A DNA stretch of 64,000 nucleotides from NCBI RefSeq assembly GCF_900111905.1, contig NZ_FOKM01000002.1:558001-622000 (forward strand). The letters are read 5' to 3'. The stretch comes from Rhizobium sp. NFR07 (GTDB lineage Bacteria > Pseudomonadota > Alphaproteobacteria > Rhizobiales > Rhizobiaceae). Below the pieces are notes generated by a model. The model was not told the DNA's origin. It worked only from the letters and a program-made list of their open reading frames with translations, and did no database searches. This document shows positions 1 through 9,145 of this stretch, piece after piece. The position numbers and the translations under genes were made by a program. The stretch's first letter is position 1. Each line of letters starts with the position of its first letter.

Positions 1-120
1 GCGACCACTTAAACTCCCGTAATGTGGATGAATTCTTTGTAATGCACGGGACTATACGCTGGAAACAAGACCCCTCCCAACCGACCTGGGTCGAGCCGCT
101 GGTCTCGACCCGTCTTTACA

Positions 121-213
121 GACCCCCACAAGGGGGAGGGCGCAACCCAGCCACACCGCCGCAGCAATTCAAGGCAGACGGGCCCGGCAAGGCTTCTCCC
201 CCTTGTGGGGGAG
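121..213. repeat. Pair of inverted GC-rich palindromic repeats
   Basis: Two 18-base units, at 121-138 and 196-213, are near-perfect inverted copies of each other, and each is also a small hairpin (five C, a TTGT or ACAA centre, five G). The right copy runs on into GGCCGGCAGGCC and another G run to about 235. Such C5/G5 units next to a GGCCGG core are common intergenic repeats in rhizobial genomes (family knowledge). A separate 8-bp stem with an 8-base loop lies at 88-111. No convincing gene is seen in 1-264, so this is probably the 3' side of a gene outside the window plus the repeat. Confidence 0.6.
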
Positions 214-264
214 ATGGCCGGCAGGCCAGAGGGGGACTTTTCCGGAAGCAGAAGATGAGCGCGC

Positions 265-978
265 TTAGGCGACGCGCAGGCCGTTCAGGAAGCCGGCCAG
301 ATCGTCCGTCACATAGTCGATGTGATCGTCCTCGTCGGACAGCGTTTCCCAGCGCTCGATCAGCACATCGTTAAGATTGCGAGGCGTCAACAGCACCGTG
401 CGCATGCCGAGCGTCTTCGGGACGACGAGATTGCGTGGCAGGTCTTCGAACATGGCGGCATGGGCGGTATCGACCCGGTGCAGGCTTGCGAACTTGTCGT
501 AGGTCTCGCCGGCCGGCTTCGGCACATAGCCCGCAGCAACGATGTCGAAAATGTCGTCGAAATTGTCGAGGATGCCGAGCGCGCGGGCGGCCGCTTCCGC
601 ATGGGGAACGCTGCCATTGGTAAAGATGAACTTGCGGCCGGGCAGGGCCTTGATCGCCTCGCCGAGTTCCGGATTCGGCAACAGCGCGGAATAGTCGATC
701 GCATGCGCCCGCTCGAGAAAACCGTCCGGATCGATGCCGTGGTTCAGCATCAGCCCCTGCAGCGTCGTGCCGTGCTTGTGATAGTAGCTCTTCTGCAGGA
801 CGCGCGCCTCTTCCCGGTCGAGCTGTAAAAGCTCTTCGACATAGGACGTCATGTTCGCATCGATCTGGGCGAAGAGATTGACGTGATGGGGATAGAGCGT
901 GTTGTCGAGGTCGAAGACCCAGTCGCGGATGTGGGAAAAATCGGCGGCGTCGGGGGCGGTCTTGGGTTTCTTGTCCAT
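265..978 (-). CDS. HAD-family pyrimidine 5'-nucleotidase-like hydrolase
   Basis: A predicted cytoplasmic phosphatase of the haloacid dehalogenase superfamily, most like the SDT1-type pyrimidine 5'-nucleotidases that dephosphorylate UMP or CMP. The nucleophile motif DLDNT lies about 20 residues from the start. It is followed by motif II (FTNGS, near residue 120), the motif III lysine in GYVPKP and the acidic motif IV in MFEDLPRN. The helical cap sits between motifs I and II, as in subclass C1 enzymes. The frame opens with GTG at 993, but ATG at 978 has AGCAGGA close upstream and is preferred (237 aa); the ribosome binding site is not strong. It is divergent from the DMT transporter. The exact substrate cannot be read from sequence. 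Confidence 0.85.
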   Translation of the reverse strand: MDKKPKTAPDAADFSHIRDWVFDLDNTLYPHHVNLFAQIDANMTSYVEELLQLDREEARVLQKSYYHKHGTTLQGLMLNHGIDPDGFLERAHAIDYSALLPNPELGEAIKALPGRKFIFTNGSVPHAEAAARALGILDNFDDIFDIVAAGYVPKPAGETYDKFASLHRVDTAHAAMFEDLPRNLVVPKTLGMRTVLLTPRNLNDVLIERWETLSDEDDHIDYVTDDLAGFLNGLRVA

Positions 979-1085
979 GTCCTGCTTATGCACTGGCTGG
1001 CGGGCAAAGAAAACGGAAAAAGGCGACCAGATTTAGCTCGTTTCGGCCTTGGCGAGGAATTGGCGCGCGTGATACCGCCGATGAC

Positions 1086-1985
1086 ATGGAACTCTGGATC
1101 CCGATCACCATAGCCGCCGCCTTTCTGCAGAACCTGCGGTCTGCGCTGCAAAAGCACCTGCAGGGTGCGCTCGGCACGCGCGGCGCGAGCTTCGTCCGCT
1201 TCGGCTACGGCTTTCCGGTCGCCATCCTCTATGTCGTGCTGCTTCATCAGGTCGGCGGTTTTGCCATTCCGGCGCTCAACTGGGCCTTCGCCTTCTGGGC
1301 GGTGCTCGGCGGTCTGGCCCAGATCTTCGCCACGATCATGCTCGTCCATCTCTTTTCGCTGAGAAATTTTGCCGTCGGTACGGCCTATTCCAAGACCGAG
1401 CCGGTGCAGGCGGCAATCTTCGGTCTGATCCTGCTCGGCGAAAAGCTGACGATCGGCGCGGTCGGTGCGATTATCGTCGGCGTTTTCGGCGTGATGCTCA
1501 TCTCGATGGCGCGCATGCCTCTGTCGTGGAAGAATACCGTCTCGGCACTGGCGAGCCGGACAGCGCTCGTCGGCATCGCTTCCGGTGCCGTCTTCGGCAT
1601 TTCCGCAGTCGCCTATCGCAGTGCCTCGCTTTCTCTCGACGGGCCGAACCCGATCATGCAGGCGGCAACGACACTCGCCTGCGTCACGACCTTCCAGACG
1701 GTATTCATGCTGGTCTGGATGATGTGGAAGGACAACGAGATCGTCCAGGTGGTCAGAACCTGGCGCACGTCTGCGCTGGTGGGGCTCGCCAGCGTCTTCG
1801 GCTCGGCCTGCTGGTTCACCGCCATGACGCTGCAGCAGGTGGCCTATGTCCGGGCGCTTGGTCAGATCGAGCTGATCTTCACCTTCATGGCGTCCTATTT
1901 CCTGTTCCACGAGCGGATCAACAGGATGGAAGTCGCCGGCTGCCTGCTGATCGTCTGCGGCATTTTCGGCCTTCTCTTTTCCTGA
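1086..1985 (+). CDS. DMT (EamA) family membrane transporter
   Basis: A 299-residue inner-membrane protein with about ten hydrophobic segments spread over its length, typical of the drug/metabolite transporter superfamily. The two EamA halves are visible as an internal repeat: each has a helix rich in small residues ending in an acidic residue (VGTAYSKTEP near residue 100; VAYVRALGQIE near 260). The second pattern is the usual EamA signature close to the C-terminus. Substrates in this superfamily range from amino acids to nucleosides and drugs, and nothing here fixes one. It stands alone between the divergent HAD hydrolase and the following enzyme gene. The ATG at 1086 is immediately followed by the first membrane segment; no strong Shine-Dalgarno sequence is seen. 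Confidence 0.85.
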   Translation: MELWIPITIAAAFLQNLRSALQKHLQGALGTRGASFVRFGYGFPVAILYVVLLHQVGGFAIPALNWAFAFWAVLGGLAQIFATIMLVHLFSLRNFAVGTAYSKTEPVQAAIFGLILLGEKLTIGAVGAIIVGVFGVMLISMARMPLSWKNTVSALASRTALVGIASGAVFGISAVAYRSASLSLDGPNPIMQAATTLACVTTFQTVFMLVWMMWKDNEIVQVVRTWRTSALVGLASVFGSACWFTAMTLQQVAYVRALGQIELIFTFMASYFLFHERINRMEVAGCLLIVCGIFGLLFS

Positions 1986-2077
1986 ACCCGAATTTGGTCG
2001 ATGTCGGTGCCGAATTTTCGGCGACGTGACGGCAAAAATCCGACTAGATTGACGACAACGCAATGGGAGGACGTATC

Positions 2078-2851
2078 GTGTCTCAGAAGGACCAGGCGGC
2101 GGCATTCGGAGCGCTGCACCAGAAGGGCAATCCGGTCATCATCTACAATATCTGGGATGCCGGAACTGCAAAGGCGGTGGCGGACGCGGGCGCCAAGGCG
2201 CTGGGGACCGGCAGCTGGTCGGTTGCTGCCGCGCAGGGCTACGCGGACGGCGAGAACCTGCCGATGGAAGTGCTGCTTGCCACGGTGAGATCGATCACAG
2301 CCGCGGTCGACCTGCCCTTCACCGTGGATTTCGAAGGCGGCTATGCGGAAGACCCGGCAGACGTCGCAAAAAATGTCGCGCAGGTCATCGATACGGGTGC
2401 CATCGGCATTAATTTCGAAGACCAGGTGGTCGGCGGCGAAGGCATCTATCCGGCCGAGAAGCAGGCCGAACGCATCCAGGCGATAAGAGCGTTGGCGGAT
2501 AGCCGCGACATCCCTTTCTTCATCAATGCCCGCACCGATCTGTTCCTGCAGGAGAGCGACAGGGAAAAGCACGCGCGGCTGATCGAGGAGGCAATCGAAC
2601 GGGCCGAGGCTTATGCGGCGGCCGGCGCCAGAGGCTTCTTTGCGCCGGGCATGGCGGACGAGGCGCTCATCGAAAAGCTCTGCAAGGCCTCGTCGCTGCC
2701 GGTCAATATCATGATGTTTGCCGGCGTTCCCACGCCAAAACGGCTGGCCGAGCTCGGCGTCGCCCGGGTCAGCTACGGTCCCGGCCCTTATCGCGCGATG
2801 ATCGACAAGCTGAAGGAGGATGCCGCGGCGGTGTTTTCCGCCGCGGGCTGA
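2078..2851 (+). CDS. Isocitrate lyase / PEP mutase family enzyme
   Basis: A TIM-barrel enzyme of the PEP mutase / isocitrate lyase superfamily, which makes or breaks C-C or P-C bonds next to an alpha-keto acid using Mg2+. It shows the N-terminal YNIWDAGTAKAV segment, the metal-binding region around VDFEGGY, the NFEDQ motif and the INARTD motif. At 257 residues it is the length of the smaller oxaloacetate hydrolase / carboxyphosphonoenolpyruvate mutase-like members, and it lacks the KKCGH signature of true isocitrate lyase. An upstream ATG at 2063 is in frame, but its following bases (GGGAGGA) are the ribosome binding site for GTG at 2078, so GTG is chosen. Its precise reaction is not determined by sequence. 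Confidence 0.85.
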   Translation: MSQKDQAAAFGALHQKGNPVIIYNIWDAGTAKAVADAGAKALGTGSWSVAAAQGYADGENLPMEVLLATVRSITAAVDLPFTVDFEGGYAEDPADVAKNVAQVIDTGAIGINFEDQVVGGEGIYPAEKQAERIQAIRALADSRDIPFFINARTDLFLQESDREKHARLIEEAIERAEAYAAAGARGFFAPGMADEALIEKLCKASSLPVNIMMFAGVPTPKRLAELGVARVSYGPGPYRAMIDKLKEDAAAVFSAAG

Positions 2852-2858
2852 GGCCTGG

Positions 2859-3746
2859 TCAGGGCACGATCAGCGTGCCGGCGCCATGTTCGGTGAAGAT
2901 TTCGAGCAGCACCGAATGCGCGGTCTTGCCGTTCAGGATGACGACGCCCTGGACGCCGGCCTTGATGGCGTCGATGCAGGTCTCGACCTTGGGGATCATG
3001 CCGCCGGAGATCGTGCCGTCCTTGATCAGTGCCTGGGCCTGGGCGACGGTCAGTTCCTTGATCAGGTTCTTGTCGCGGTCGAGCACGCCCGGAACGTCGG
3101 TAAGGAACAGCAGGCGGGTCGCATGCAGCGCACCTGCTATCGCCCCGGCAAAGGTGTCGGCATTGATATTGTAGGTCGCGCCGTCGCGGCCAGGGGCGAC
3201 TGGTGCGATGACCGGGATCATTTCCGACTTGGCAAGCAGGTCGAGCAGGGTGCGGTCGACTTCGACCACTTCGCCGACGAAGCCGAGGTCGAGCACGCGC
3301 TCGATATTACTGTCGGGATCGACGATGGTCTTCTTCGCCTTTTCGGCGAAGACCATGTTTCCGTCCTTGCCGCAAAGGCCGATCGCCCATTCGCCGGTCT
3401 GGTTGATCAGCGCGACGATTTCCTTGTTGATCGAGCCGGCAAGCACCATTTCTACGATCTCGACCGTCTTGGCGTCGGTGACGCGAAGGCCGCCCTCGAA
3501 TTTCGATTCGATACCCATCTTGGTCAGCATCGCGCCGATCTGCGGCCCACCGCCATGAACGACGATCGGATTGACGCCGGACTGTTTCAGAAGCGCGATA
3601 TCGGCGGCAAAAGCCTTGCCGAGCGTCGAATCGCCCATTGCGTGGCCACCGTATTTCACTACGATCGTCTTGTTCTCGTAGCGCTGCATGTAAGGCAGAG
3701 CCTGGGCGAGGAGTTGGGCCTGGAGTTCGCTGTCTGACATCGTCAT
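2859..3746 (-). CDS. argB: Acetylglutamate kinase (ArgB)
   Basis: Phosphorylates N-acetyl-L-glutamate with ATP in the second step of arginine synthesis, in the cytoplasm. The amino-acid-kinase fold is clear: the glycine-rich VVKYGGHAM at the N-terminus, VVHGGGPQI near residue 70, the N-acetylglutamate-binding GLRVTDAKT, and the [11 protein letters not shown] and GGMIPKVE segments of the ATP site. The N-terminal helix before the kinase core is typical of arginine-inhibited hexameric enzymes, suggesting feedback control. The frame extends to a TTG at 3764, but ATG at 3746 has AGGGAA five bases upstream and is preferred (295 aa); ATG at 3740 is possible. It is divergent from the ECF sigma gene; the other arg genes of the window (argD, argF) lie about 46 kb away. 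Confidence 0.96.
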   Translation of the reverse strand: MTMSDSELQAQLLAQALPYMQRYENKTIVVKYGGHAMGDSTLGKAFAADIALLKQSGVNPIVVHGGGPQIGAMLTKMGIESKFEGGLRVTDAKTVEIVEMVLAGSINKEIVALINQTGEWAIGLCGKDGNMVFAEKAKKTIVDPDSNIERVLDLGFVGEVVEVDRTLLDLLAKSEMIPVIAPVAPGRDGATYNINADTFAGAIAGALHATRLLFLTDVPGVLDRDKNLIKELTVAQAQALIKDGTISGGMIPKVETCIDAIKAGVQGVVILNGKTAHSVLLEIFTEHGAGTLIVP

Positions 3747-3880
3747 GGAATTTCCCTGCATCAAAGGTGGGGCCTTTTAACGCATCTTTTTGACAGATCA
3801 AACAATCCGGTGGCAAGTTTCGAACGTAACTGGTTTGACCGTGGCGTGCATTCCGTCGGTCGGCTGGTCGGGAGGGTGAC

Positions 3881-4423
3881 TTGGCAACAGATCGCGACAT
3901 CGCCGTCCTGATCGGGCGGGTGGCTTTGCGTGACCGCGCAGCGTTCGCGCAGCTTTATTCTCATGTGGCGCCGAAACTTTTTTCCGTCTGCCTTCGTATC
4001 CTCAAGGATCGTGGCGAGGCCGAGGATGCGTTGCAGGACGTCTTCGTCAAGATCTGGCAGCGTGCCGATCGCTTTGCCGCCACGGGCACCAGCCCGGTAG
4101 GCTGGCTTGTGGCGGTTGCCCGCTACCATTCGATCGATGTATTGCGTGCGCGCCGACCGTCTGCCGATCCTCTGGACGAAGATTGGCAGATAGAGGATCC
4201 GTCCGCCGATCCGGAACGGGACGCAGTGCTGACCGGAGAAGGCAAGCGCATTGACAGGTGCATGGAGGAGTTGGATTCTGATCGTGCCGCCGCAGTTCGC
4301 AGTGCTTATGTCGAAGGTCTGACATACCAGGAACTGGCCGAACGCCACAGCGTGCCGATCAATACGATGCGTACATGGCTGCGCCGCAGCCTTTTGAAAC
4401 TGAGAGAGTGCCTCGACCGATGA
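3881..4423 (+). CDS. ECF-family RNA polymerase sigma factor
   Basis: A 180-residue group IV (extracytoplasmic function) sigma factor. Region 2 spans about residues 20-90 (LYSHVAPKLF, EDALQDVFVKIWQ, the core-polymerase-binding part, then VGWLVAVARYHSIDVLR). Region 4 spans about 125-178, with the helix-turn-helix in LTYQELAERHSVPINTMRTWLRRSLLKL that reads the -35 element. The start is TTG at 3881, preceded by GGGAGGG eight bases upstream. The stop codon overlaps the next gene's ATG (ATGA), so it is translationally coupled to the membrane anti-sigma factor that presumably holds it inactive. A fasciclin gene follows and is a plausible target. No GGAAC-type ECF promoter stood out upstream. Confidence 0.92.
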   Translation: MATDRDIAVLIGRVALRDRAAFAQLYSHVAPKLFSVCLRILKDRGEAEDALQDVFVKIWQRADRFAATGTSPVGWLVAVARYHSIDVLRARRPSADPLDEDWQIEDPSADPERDAVLTGEGKRIDRCMEELDSDRAAAVRSAYVEGLTYQELAERHSVPINTMRTWLRRSLLKLRECLDR

Positions 4424-5151
4424 GCAGACCGGATCAAAGCGAAGGAGATCGCTCCCGCGACCAGCTTCTGGCCGGCGAATATGTCCTGGGCGTTCTGTCG
4501 GAGGCAGACAGGCGTCGGGTCGAAGAGCGCATGCTGCGCGACAGGCCGTTCGCGGCGATGGTCGCCAACTGGTCGGATAATCTCTCGGGCTTCAATGGAG
4601 ATTATGGGGACGAGGTACCGCCTCCGCAGGTCTTCGGAAAGATCGAAGTCAAGCTTTTTCCCGTCAGAAGTTTCGGACGGGAACTGTCGGCAGCCGGGGC
4701 CTGGTGGAATTCGCTGCTCCTCTGGCGCGGCCTGACCTTCGCATCGCTTGCGGCGCTGATTACCTACGTCTCGCTTCAATCCGGCTGGATCGGCGCCGCG
4801 CCGCCGTCGAAAACACTGGTGGCGCATATGAACGGTGACGGTGCCACCTCAGTCGGGCTGATGGCACGTTATGATACCGCAAACGGCCGCCTGAAGGTTT
4901 TGCCCGTCGCAGCTTCGGCGGACGCCGCGCGCTCCCTGCAGCTCTGGCTCGTTCCCGATGGCGGGCAGCCGCCGGTATCGCTCGGGATTCTACCGCAGAC
5001 GGGCGAGGGTTCCGTCGACATTCCCGCCGACCTGCGTCCGCGTCTGAGGAACGGTGTGACTTTCGCCGTCAGCGTCGAGCCCTTCGGTGGTTCTCCGACG
5101 GGCCAGCCCACAGGTCCCGTCATCGCATCCGGCAAGGCGCAGGATATCTAG
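4420..5151 (+). CDS. Membrane anti-sigma factor (RskA-like)
   Basis: A predicted single-pass inner-membrane anti-sigma factor of 243 residues. The N-terminal cytoplasmic part (about 1-90) carries the helical anti-sigma segment (LLAGEYVLGVLSEADRRRVEERM). One membrane span lies near 105-125 (LTFASLAALITYVSL). The periplasmic C-terminal half resembles the anti-sigma-K/RskA domain, including LQLWLVPDGGQPPVSLGIL. It lacks the zinc-binding HxxxCxxC motif of ChrR/RsrA-type anti-sigma factors. ATG at 4420 overlaps the sigma stop by four bases, the standard arrangement for stoichiometric sigma/anti-sigma pairs. The inducing signal is not evident. Confidence 0.88.
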   Translation: MSRPDQSEGDRSRDQLLAGEYVLGVLSEADRRRVEERMLRDRPFAAMVANWSDNLSGFNGDYGDEVPPPQVFGKIEVKLFPVRSFGRELSAAGAWWNSLLLWRGLTFASLAALITYVSLQSGWIGAAPPSKTLVAHMNGDGATSVGLMARYDTANGRLKVLPVAASADAARSLQLWLVPDGGQPPVSLGILPQTGEGSVDIPADLRPRLRNGVTFAVSVEPFGGSPTGQPTGPVIASGKAQDI

Positions 5152-5336
5152 TCGAAATATCCTATTGTAATCAGCGGCCTAAACATCCCGATGCATTTTT
5201 CTGCGATTTCCTGAAACTCTTTATCTCTGTCTCCCGTCCCTTGCTGTGTTCCCGATTGACGGGGAGGAGTGGTGCCTTGGGAGGCGCGCAACCGCGCCGG
5301 GGCGATCCACATCCTGAAGAGGAAGAGGACAGATCC

Positions 5337-5894
5337 ATGTTGAAATCAGTATTTCGCACGCTCACCATCGCAGCCGCCGTATCCGTCACCGCCATTGCCG
5401 CACACGCTGCAAACCCGAAGGTCGGTGGTGCTGCCATGTTCGAAGACAAGAACATCGTCGAGAACGCGATGAACTCCAAGGATCACACGACGCTGGTTGC
5501 CGCAGTCAAGGCCGCCGGCCTGGTTGAGACGCTTCAGGGCAAGGGACCGTTCACGGTCTTCGCGCCGACCAACGAAGCCTTTGCAGCACTGCCGAAGGGC
5601 ACTGTCGACACCCTGCTCAAGCCGGAAAACAAAGCGCAGCTGACGAAAGTCCTGACCTGCCATGTGGTGGCCGCCGACGCGATGTCGAAGACCATCGAGA
5701 AGATGATCAAGGACGACAAGGGCACCCATGACGTCAAGACCGTCGGTGGCTGCATTCTGAAAGCCAAGGAAAGCATGGGCAAGATCACGCTCACCGACGA
5801 GACGGGCGGCGTTGCCCATGTGACGATCGCAGACGTCAAGCAGTCGAATGGCGTCATTCACGTCATCGACAAGGTTCTGCTTCCCAAGATGTAA
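5337..5894 (+). CDS. Secreted fasciclin (FAS1) domain protein
   Basis: A 185-residue exported protein with one FAS1 (fasciclin) domain. The N-terminus (MLKSVFRTLTIAAAVSVTAIAAHA) is a clear signal peptide ending near residue 23. The FAS1 H1 motif (GPFTVFAPTNEAFAALP) and H2-like motif (NGVIHVIDKVLLP at the C-terminus) bracket the domain. FAS1 proteins act in adhesion and envelope interactions; in Sinorhizobium meliloti the FAS1 protein Nex18 is linked to symbiosis (family knowledge, not proof of the same role). ATG at 5337 has the purine-rich GAAGAGGAAGAGGA upstream; the frame extends further but without a signal peptide at its start. It lies downstream of the sigma/anti-sigma pair and is followed by a strong terminator. 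Confidence 0.93.
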   Translation: MLKSVFRTLTIAAAVSVTAIAAHAANPKVGGAAMFEDKNIVENAMNSKDHTTLVAAVKAAGLVETLQGKGPFTVFAPTNEAFAALPKGTVDTLLKPENKAQLTKVLTCHVVAADAMSKTIEKMIKDDKGTHDVKTVGGCILKAKESMGKITLTDETGGVAHVTIADVKQSNGVIHVIDKVLLPKM

Positions 5895-5933
5895 GCTCCG
5901 GTCGTCCGCCCGACCATCCAGCTTGCATCTGGT

Positions 5934-5966
5934 CCGGCCGCTCCCCCATGGGCGGCCGGATTTTTA
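5934..5966 (+). terminator. Rho-independent terminator after the fasciclin gene
   Basis: An 8-bp GC stem (CCGGCCGC at 5934-5941 with GCGGCCGG at 5952-5959) is followed by A and five T. It ends the sigma / anti-sigma / fasciclin transcription unit before the convergent engB gene. Confidence 0.85.
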
Positions 5967-5976
5967 TTGTCGGGGA

Positions 5977-6621
5977 TCAGCTTTCGAAGACTGCTCTCGC
6001 GATCGCTTCGCGCAACTCGTCCAGGCCCTTGCCCTTCTCGGACGACGTGGAGATGACCTCCGGAAAGGCAGCCGGGCGCTTGCGGATTTTTTCGAGCGTC
6101 TCGGCGATCAGCTTCGGCACCGCCGGTTCCTTGATCTTGTCGGTCTTGGTCAGCACGATCTGGTAGGAGACGGCGGCCTTGTCGAGCAGGTCGAGTACGT
6201 CGTCGTCATTTTTCTTGATGCCGTGGCGGCTGTCGATCAGTACATAGACGCGCTTCAGCGTCGCGCGGCCGCGCAGGTAGTCGAAGACCAGCTTCGTCCA
6301 GGCGTCGACATGCTCCTTCGGCGCCTGCGCATAGCCGTAGCCCGGCATATCCACCATCGCCATCGGCGGCAGGTCGCCTTCGGCGCCCGAATATCCATCC
6401 GGCACGAAATAGTTGAGTTCCTGCGTGCGTCCCGGTGTGTTGGACGTGCGTGCCAAGCCCTTCTGGGCGACAAGAGCATTGATCAGCGACGACTTGCCGA
6501 CATTCGACCGGCCGGCAAAGGCGATCTCGGTCGGGCCTTCCGGCGGCAGGAACTTCATCGATGGCACGCCGCGGATAAAGATCCAGGGGTTGCCGAACAG
6601 TGGCTTCGGGTTGAGGGTCAT
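5977..6621 (-). CDS. engB: Ribosome biogenesis GTPase EngB (YsxC/YihA)
   Basis: An essential-type cytoplasmic GTPase that assists large ribosomal subunit assembly. The TRAFAC G-motifs are in order: G1 [11 protein letters not shown] near residue 38, G2 region around SNTPGRTQ, G3 DMPGYGYA, G4 LTKTDK and a C-terminal G5 region near SSEKGKG. The length (214 aa) is normal for the family. The gene lies downstream of yidC but a terminator at 6753-6783 separates the two, so it may have its own promoter in the 171-bp gap. Its 3' end abuts the fasciclin terminator. Confidence 0.96.
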   Translation of the reverse strand: MTLNPKPLFGNPWIFIRGVPSMKFLPPEGPTEIAFAGRSNVGKSSLINALVAQKGLARTSNTPGRTQELNYFVPDGYSGAEGDLPPMAMVDMPGYGYAQAPKEHVDAWTKLVFDYLRGRATLKRVYVLIDSRHGIKKNDDDVLDLLDKAAVSYQIVLTKTDKIKEPAVPKLIAETLEKIRKRPAAFPEVISTSSEKGKGLDELREAIARAVFES

Positions 6622-6752
6622 CGGCTCTTTTTGTCTTCACGTCCTGATCAAGCCAACCGCATCCGGGTTTTGGGCGGCAATGTCAAGTTTTCGTCGGGCG
6701 CAGCACCGTTGCTCGGCGGGCAGGAGGCAACCCGCAGCGGCTCGGATCGCAG

Positions 6753-6783
6753 CCAAAAGAAAACCCCGGGCAATGCCGGGGTT
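6753..6783 (-). terminator. Rho-independent terminator after yidC
   Basis: Read leftward, AACCCCGG pairs with CCGGGGTT across a short loop (plus-strand 6762-6769 and 6776-6783), followed by a TTTTCTTTT tract. It lies just downstream of the yidC stop at 6793 and should end the rpmH-rnpA-yidC transcript before engB. Confidence 0.85.
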
Positions 6784-6792
6784 CTCGGAAAA

Positions 6793-8598
6793 CTATTTTG
6801 TCGCCGCGGGTTTTCGCTTGAACAGGCCCTTGAGGTTGTCGAAGAGCTCGATCTTGGCGCCGTGGCGCTTCATGATCACGGCCTGCTGCGAAACCGACAG
6901 GGTATTGTTCCAGGCCCAGTAGATGACGAGGCCGGACGGGAACGATGCCAGCATGAAGGTGAAGACGAGCGGCATCCAGGTGAAGATCATCGCCTGGGTC
7001 GGGTCCGGCGGCGTCGGGTTCATGCGCATCTGCAGGAACATCGTGATGCCCATGACGATCGGCCAGACGCCGATCATCAGCGCGTGCGGCACGTCGTAGG
7101 GCAGCAGGCCGAACAGGTTGAACAGCGAGGTCGGGTCCGGCGCCGAAAGGTCCTGGATCCAGCCGAAGAAAGGCGCGTGCCGCATCTCGATCGTCACGTA
7201 GATGACCTTGTAGAGCGCGAAGAAGACCGGGATCTGCAGGAGCACCGGCCAGCAGCCGGCGATCGGGTTGATCTTTTCTTCCTTGTAGAGCGCCATCATC
7301 GCCTGCTGCATGGCCATGCGGTCGTCGCCGTGCTTGGCCTTCAGCTCTTCCATCTTCGGCTGCATGCGCTTCATGTTGGCCATGGAGGCGTACTGCTTGC
7401 TGGCCAGCGGGAAGAAGATCAGCTTGACGACAACGGTGGTCAGCAGGATGGCGACACCGAAGTTGCCGACGTGACGGAAGAAGAAGTCCATCAGCTGGAA
7501 CATCGGCTTGGTGATGAAGTAGAACCAGCCCCAATCGATCAGGAGATCGAAATGCGGAATGGCATTGTTCTCCGCATAGGCATCGACGAGCGGCACTTCC
7601 TTCGCGCCGGCAAAGACAAGGTTCATCAGTTCGGTCGACTGGCCCGGCTGAATGGTCAGAGCGTCACCCTTGTAATCAGCCTGGTAGCGCGGCTGGCCGT
7701 CGGTGAAATGGGTGAAGCGGGATTCGAACGGCGTCGCCTGCGGCGGCACGATCGTGGCTGCCCAGTACTTGTCGGTGATGCCAAGCCAGCCGCCGGTCGC
7801 CTTCGGATTGGTGAGCGCCTCTTCCTCGATGTTGGAATAGGTGTGTTCGCTGAGGCTGCCGTCGGCGCCGAGCACGCCGAGGAAGCCTTCATGGATGACC
7901 CAAACGGACGGCGTTACAGGCTTGTTGTTGCGGGTGACGCGACCGTAGGAGGAAAGCGTGATCGCTTCCGTGCCGGGGTTCTCCACCTTGTCCGTCACGG
8001 TCAGCATGTAGTGATCGTCGATCGAGATGGTGCGGTTGAATACCACGCCCTTGTCGTTGGTGAAGGAAAGCGTGACCGGGGTCTGCGTGGTCAGCTTGTC
8101 GCCGCTGGCGAGCGTCCACTTCGTGCCGGAACCGGGCGTCTGGCCGCTGGTTTCGCTGCCGATATAGCCGAGTTCGGTAAAATACCCGTCCTTGGTGTCG
8201 GCCGGGGAGAAGAGCGTGATGATCGGGCTCGAGTCGTCGACGGTCTCGTGATATTCGCGCAGCTTCAGGTCGTCGAAGCGGGCGCCGGTCAGGTTGATCG
8301 AACCGACGACGGCCGGGGTATCGATCTGCACGCGCTCGGATTTGGCCAGCGCCTGCTCGCGGGTCGCGGTCGCCTGGGCCTGGTTCGCGCCGGGCAGGTT
8401 GCCACTCGTTGTCGCGGCACCGGGGCTCTCCGGCGTGAAATTCTGGTTCTGGTTCTGCGCCTGCTCGAGGGCCTGCTGTGCTTCAGCGGCGCGCTGCTGC
8501 GCTTCCATGCGCGGGTTCATATAGAGGAACTGCCAGGCAAGGACGATCAATACCGAAAGGCCGATCGCGATGAAGTAATTGCGGTTCTTTTCCATCAT
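6793..8598 (-). CDS. yidC: Membrane protein insertase YidC
   Basis: Inserts and folds inner-membrane proteins, alone or with SecYEG. At 601 residues it is the long Gram-negative form. It has an N-terminal membrane anchor (near residues 8-24), a Q-rich linker, and a large periplasmic beta-sandwich domain (about 80-350). The conserved C-terminal five-helix insertase core begins near 365 ([17 protein letters not shown]) and includes the cytoplasmic hairpin [18 protein letters not shown] and the [18 protein letters not shown] helix. The C-terminus is basic (KRKPAATK). ATG at 8598 overlaps the rnpA stop by four bases, so the two are coupled. Confidence 0.97.
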   Translation of the reverse strand: MMEKNRNYFIAIGLSVLIVLAWQFLYMNPRMEAQQRAAEAQQALEQAQNQNQNFTPESPGAATTSGNLPGANQAQATATREQALAKSERVQIDTPAVVGSINLTGARFDDLKLREYHETVDDSSPIITLFSPADTKDGYFTELGYIGSETSGQTPGSGTKWTLASGDKLTTQTPVTLSFTNDKGVVFNRTISIDDHYMLTVTDKVENPGTEAITLSSYGRVTRNNKPVTPSVWVIHEGFLGVLGADGSLSEHTYSNIEEEALTNPKATGGWLGITDKYWAATIVPPQATPFESRFTHFTDGQPRYQADYKGDALTIQPGQSTELMNLVFAGAKEVPLVDAYAENNAIPHFDLLIDWGWFYFITKPMFQLMDFFFRHVGNFGVAILLTTVVVKLIFFPLASKQYASMANMKRMQPKMEELKAKHGDDRMAMQQAMMALYKEEKINPIAGCWPVLLQIPVFFALYKVIYVTIEMRHAPFFGWIQDLSAPDPTSLFNLFGLLPYDVPHALMIGVWPIVMGITMFLQMRMNPTPPDPTQAMIFTWMPLVFTFMLASFPSGLVIYWAWNNTLSVSQQAVIMKRHGAKIELFDNLKGLFKRKPAATK

Positions 8599-8987
8599 GC
8601 TTTCCTGGAGGGTGTTCCTGAGGCTGGCCTGGGTTTCTGCCTGCCTTCGATGCGCTCGACAAGCCGTTCCGTAAGTTCCGGGAAGGAAATTGTGAGAACG
8701 TCCCTGCGCGCGACAATCACATAGTCGTGTCCGTCCTTCATTGCAAACCCGGCGGAGGTGCGGACGGCTTCGCGGAGGCGCCGGCGCATTCGATTGCGCT
8801 CGACTGAGTTGCCGTGCTTCTTGGTGACGGTGAAGCCGACGCGCGGCTGTTCATCCGGCTGCTTGCGATCAAGCACCTCGAGAAGAAAGGCTTTGCCGCG
8901 GCGGGTTTCTCCCGCCCTTACGGCAAGAAACTGCGGCCGGCTTTTCAGCCGCCCGACAGTATTTCGCTTTGTATCAGTCGTCGTCAT
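8595..8987 (-). CDS. rnpA: Ribonuclease P protein component (RnpA)
   Basis: The basic protein subunit that binds the RNase P RNA and helps 5' maturation of tRNA. It shows the family's central RNR motif, [19 protein letters not shown] (near residue 55-75), and the FTVTKKHG strand before it. The length is 130 residues. It lies between rpmH (23 bp upstream) and yidC (4-bp overlap), the gene order conserved in most bacteria. Expression most likely comes from the rpmH promoter at 9262-9290. Confidence 0.96.
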   Translation of the reverse strand: MTTTDTKRNTVGRLKSRPQFLAVRAGETRRGKAFLLEVLDRKQPDEQPRVGFTVTKKHGNSVERNRMRRRLREAVRTSAGFAMKDGHDYVIVARRDVLTISFPELTERLVERIEGRQKPRPASGTPSRKA

Positions 8988-9010
8988 GCCCCGGTCGGGC
9001 AGTTCGGCCG

Positions 9011-9145
9011 TTAGGCCGAAAGACGAGCGCGGCCGCGTGCGCGACGAGCAGCAAGAACCTTCTGACCACCCTTGGTGGCCATACGGGCACGGAAGCCATG
9101 ACGACGCTTGCGAACAAGCTTGGACGGCTGGTAGGTACGCTTCAT
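9011..9145 (-). CDS. rpmH: 50S ribosomal protein L34
   Basis: A 44-residue, very basic ribosomal protein. Translation of the complement begins [20 protein letters not shown] and continues through [19 protein letters not shown] to SA, a complete L34 match from first to last residue. It heads the rpmH-rnpA-yidC transcription unit. A good promoter lies about 120 bp upstream. Confidence 0.98.
   Translation of the reverse strand: MKRTYQPSKLVRKRRHGFRARMATKGGQKVLAARRARGRARLSA

Noticed and set aside
24..374. Open frame of 116 codons on the plus strand at the left edge
   Set aside because: It runs through palindromic repeats and the antisense of the HAD gene, is Arg/Pro/Gly-rich without any domain, and has no ribosome binding site.
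5848..8724. 958-codon open frame on the plus strand opposite engB and yidC
   Set aside because: It is the antisense of two certain genes; its composition (Arg, Asp, His, Leu-rich) is typical of the mirror frame in GC-rich DNA.
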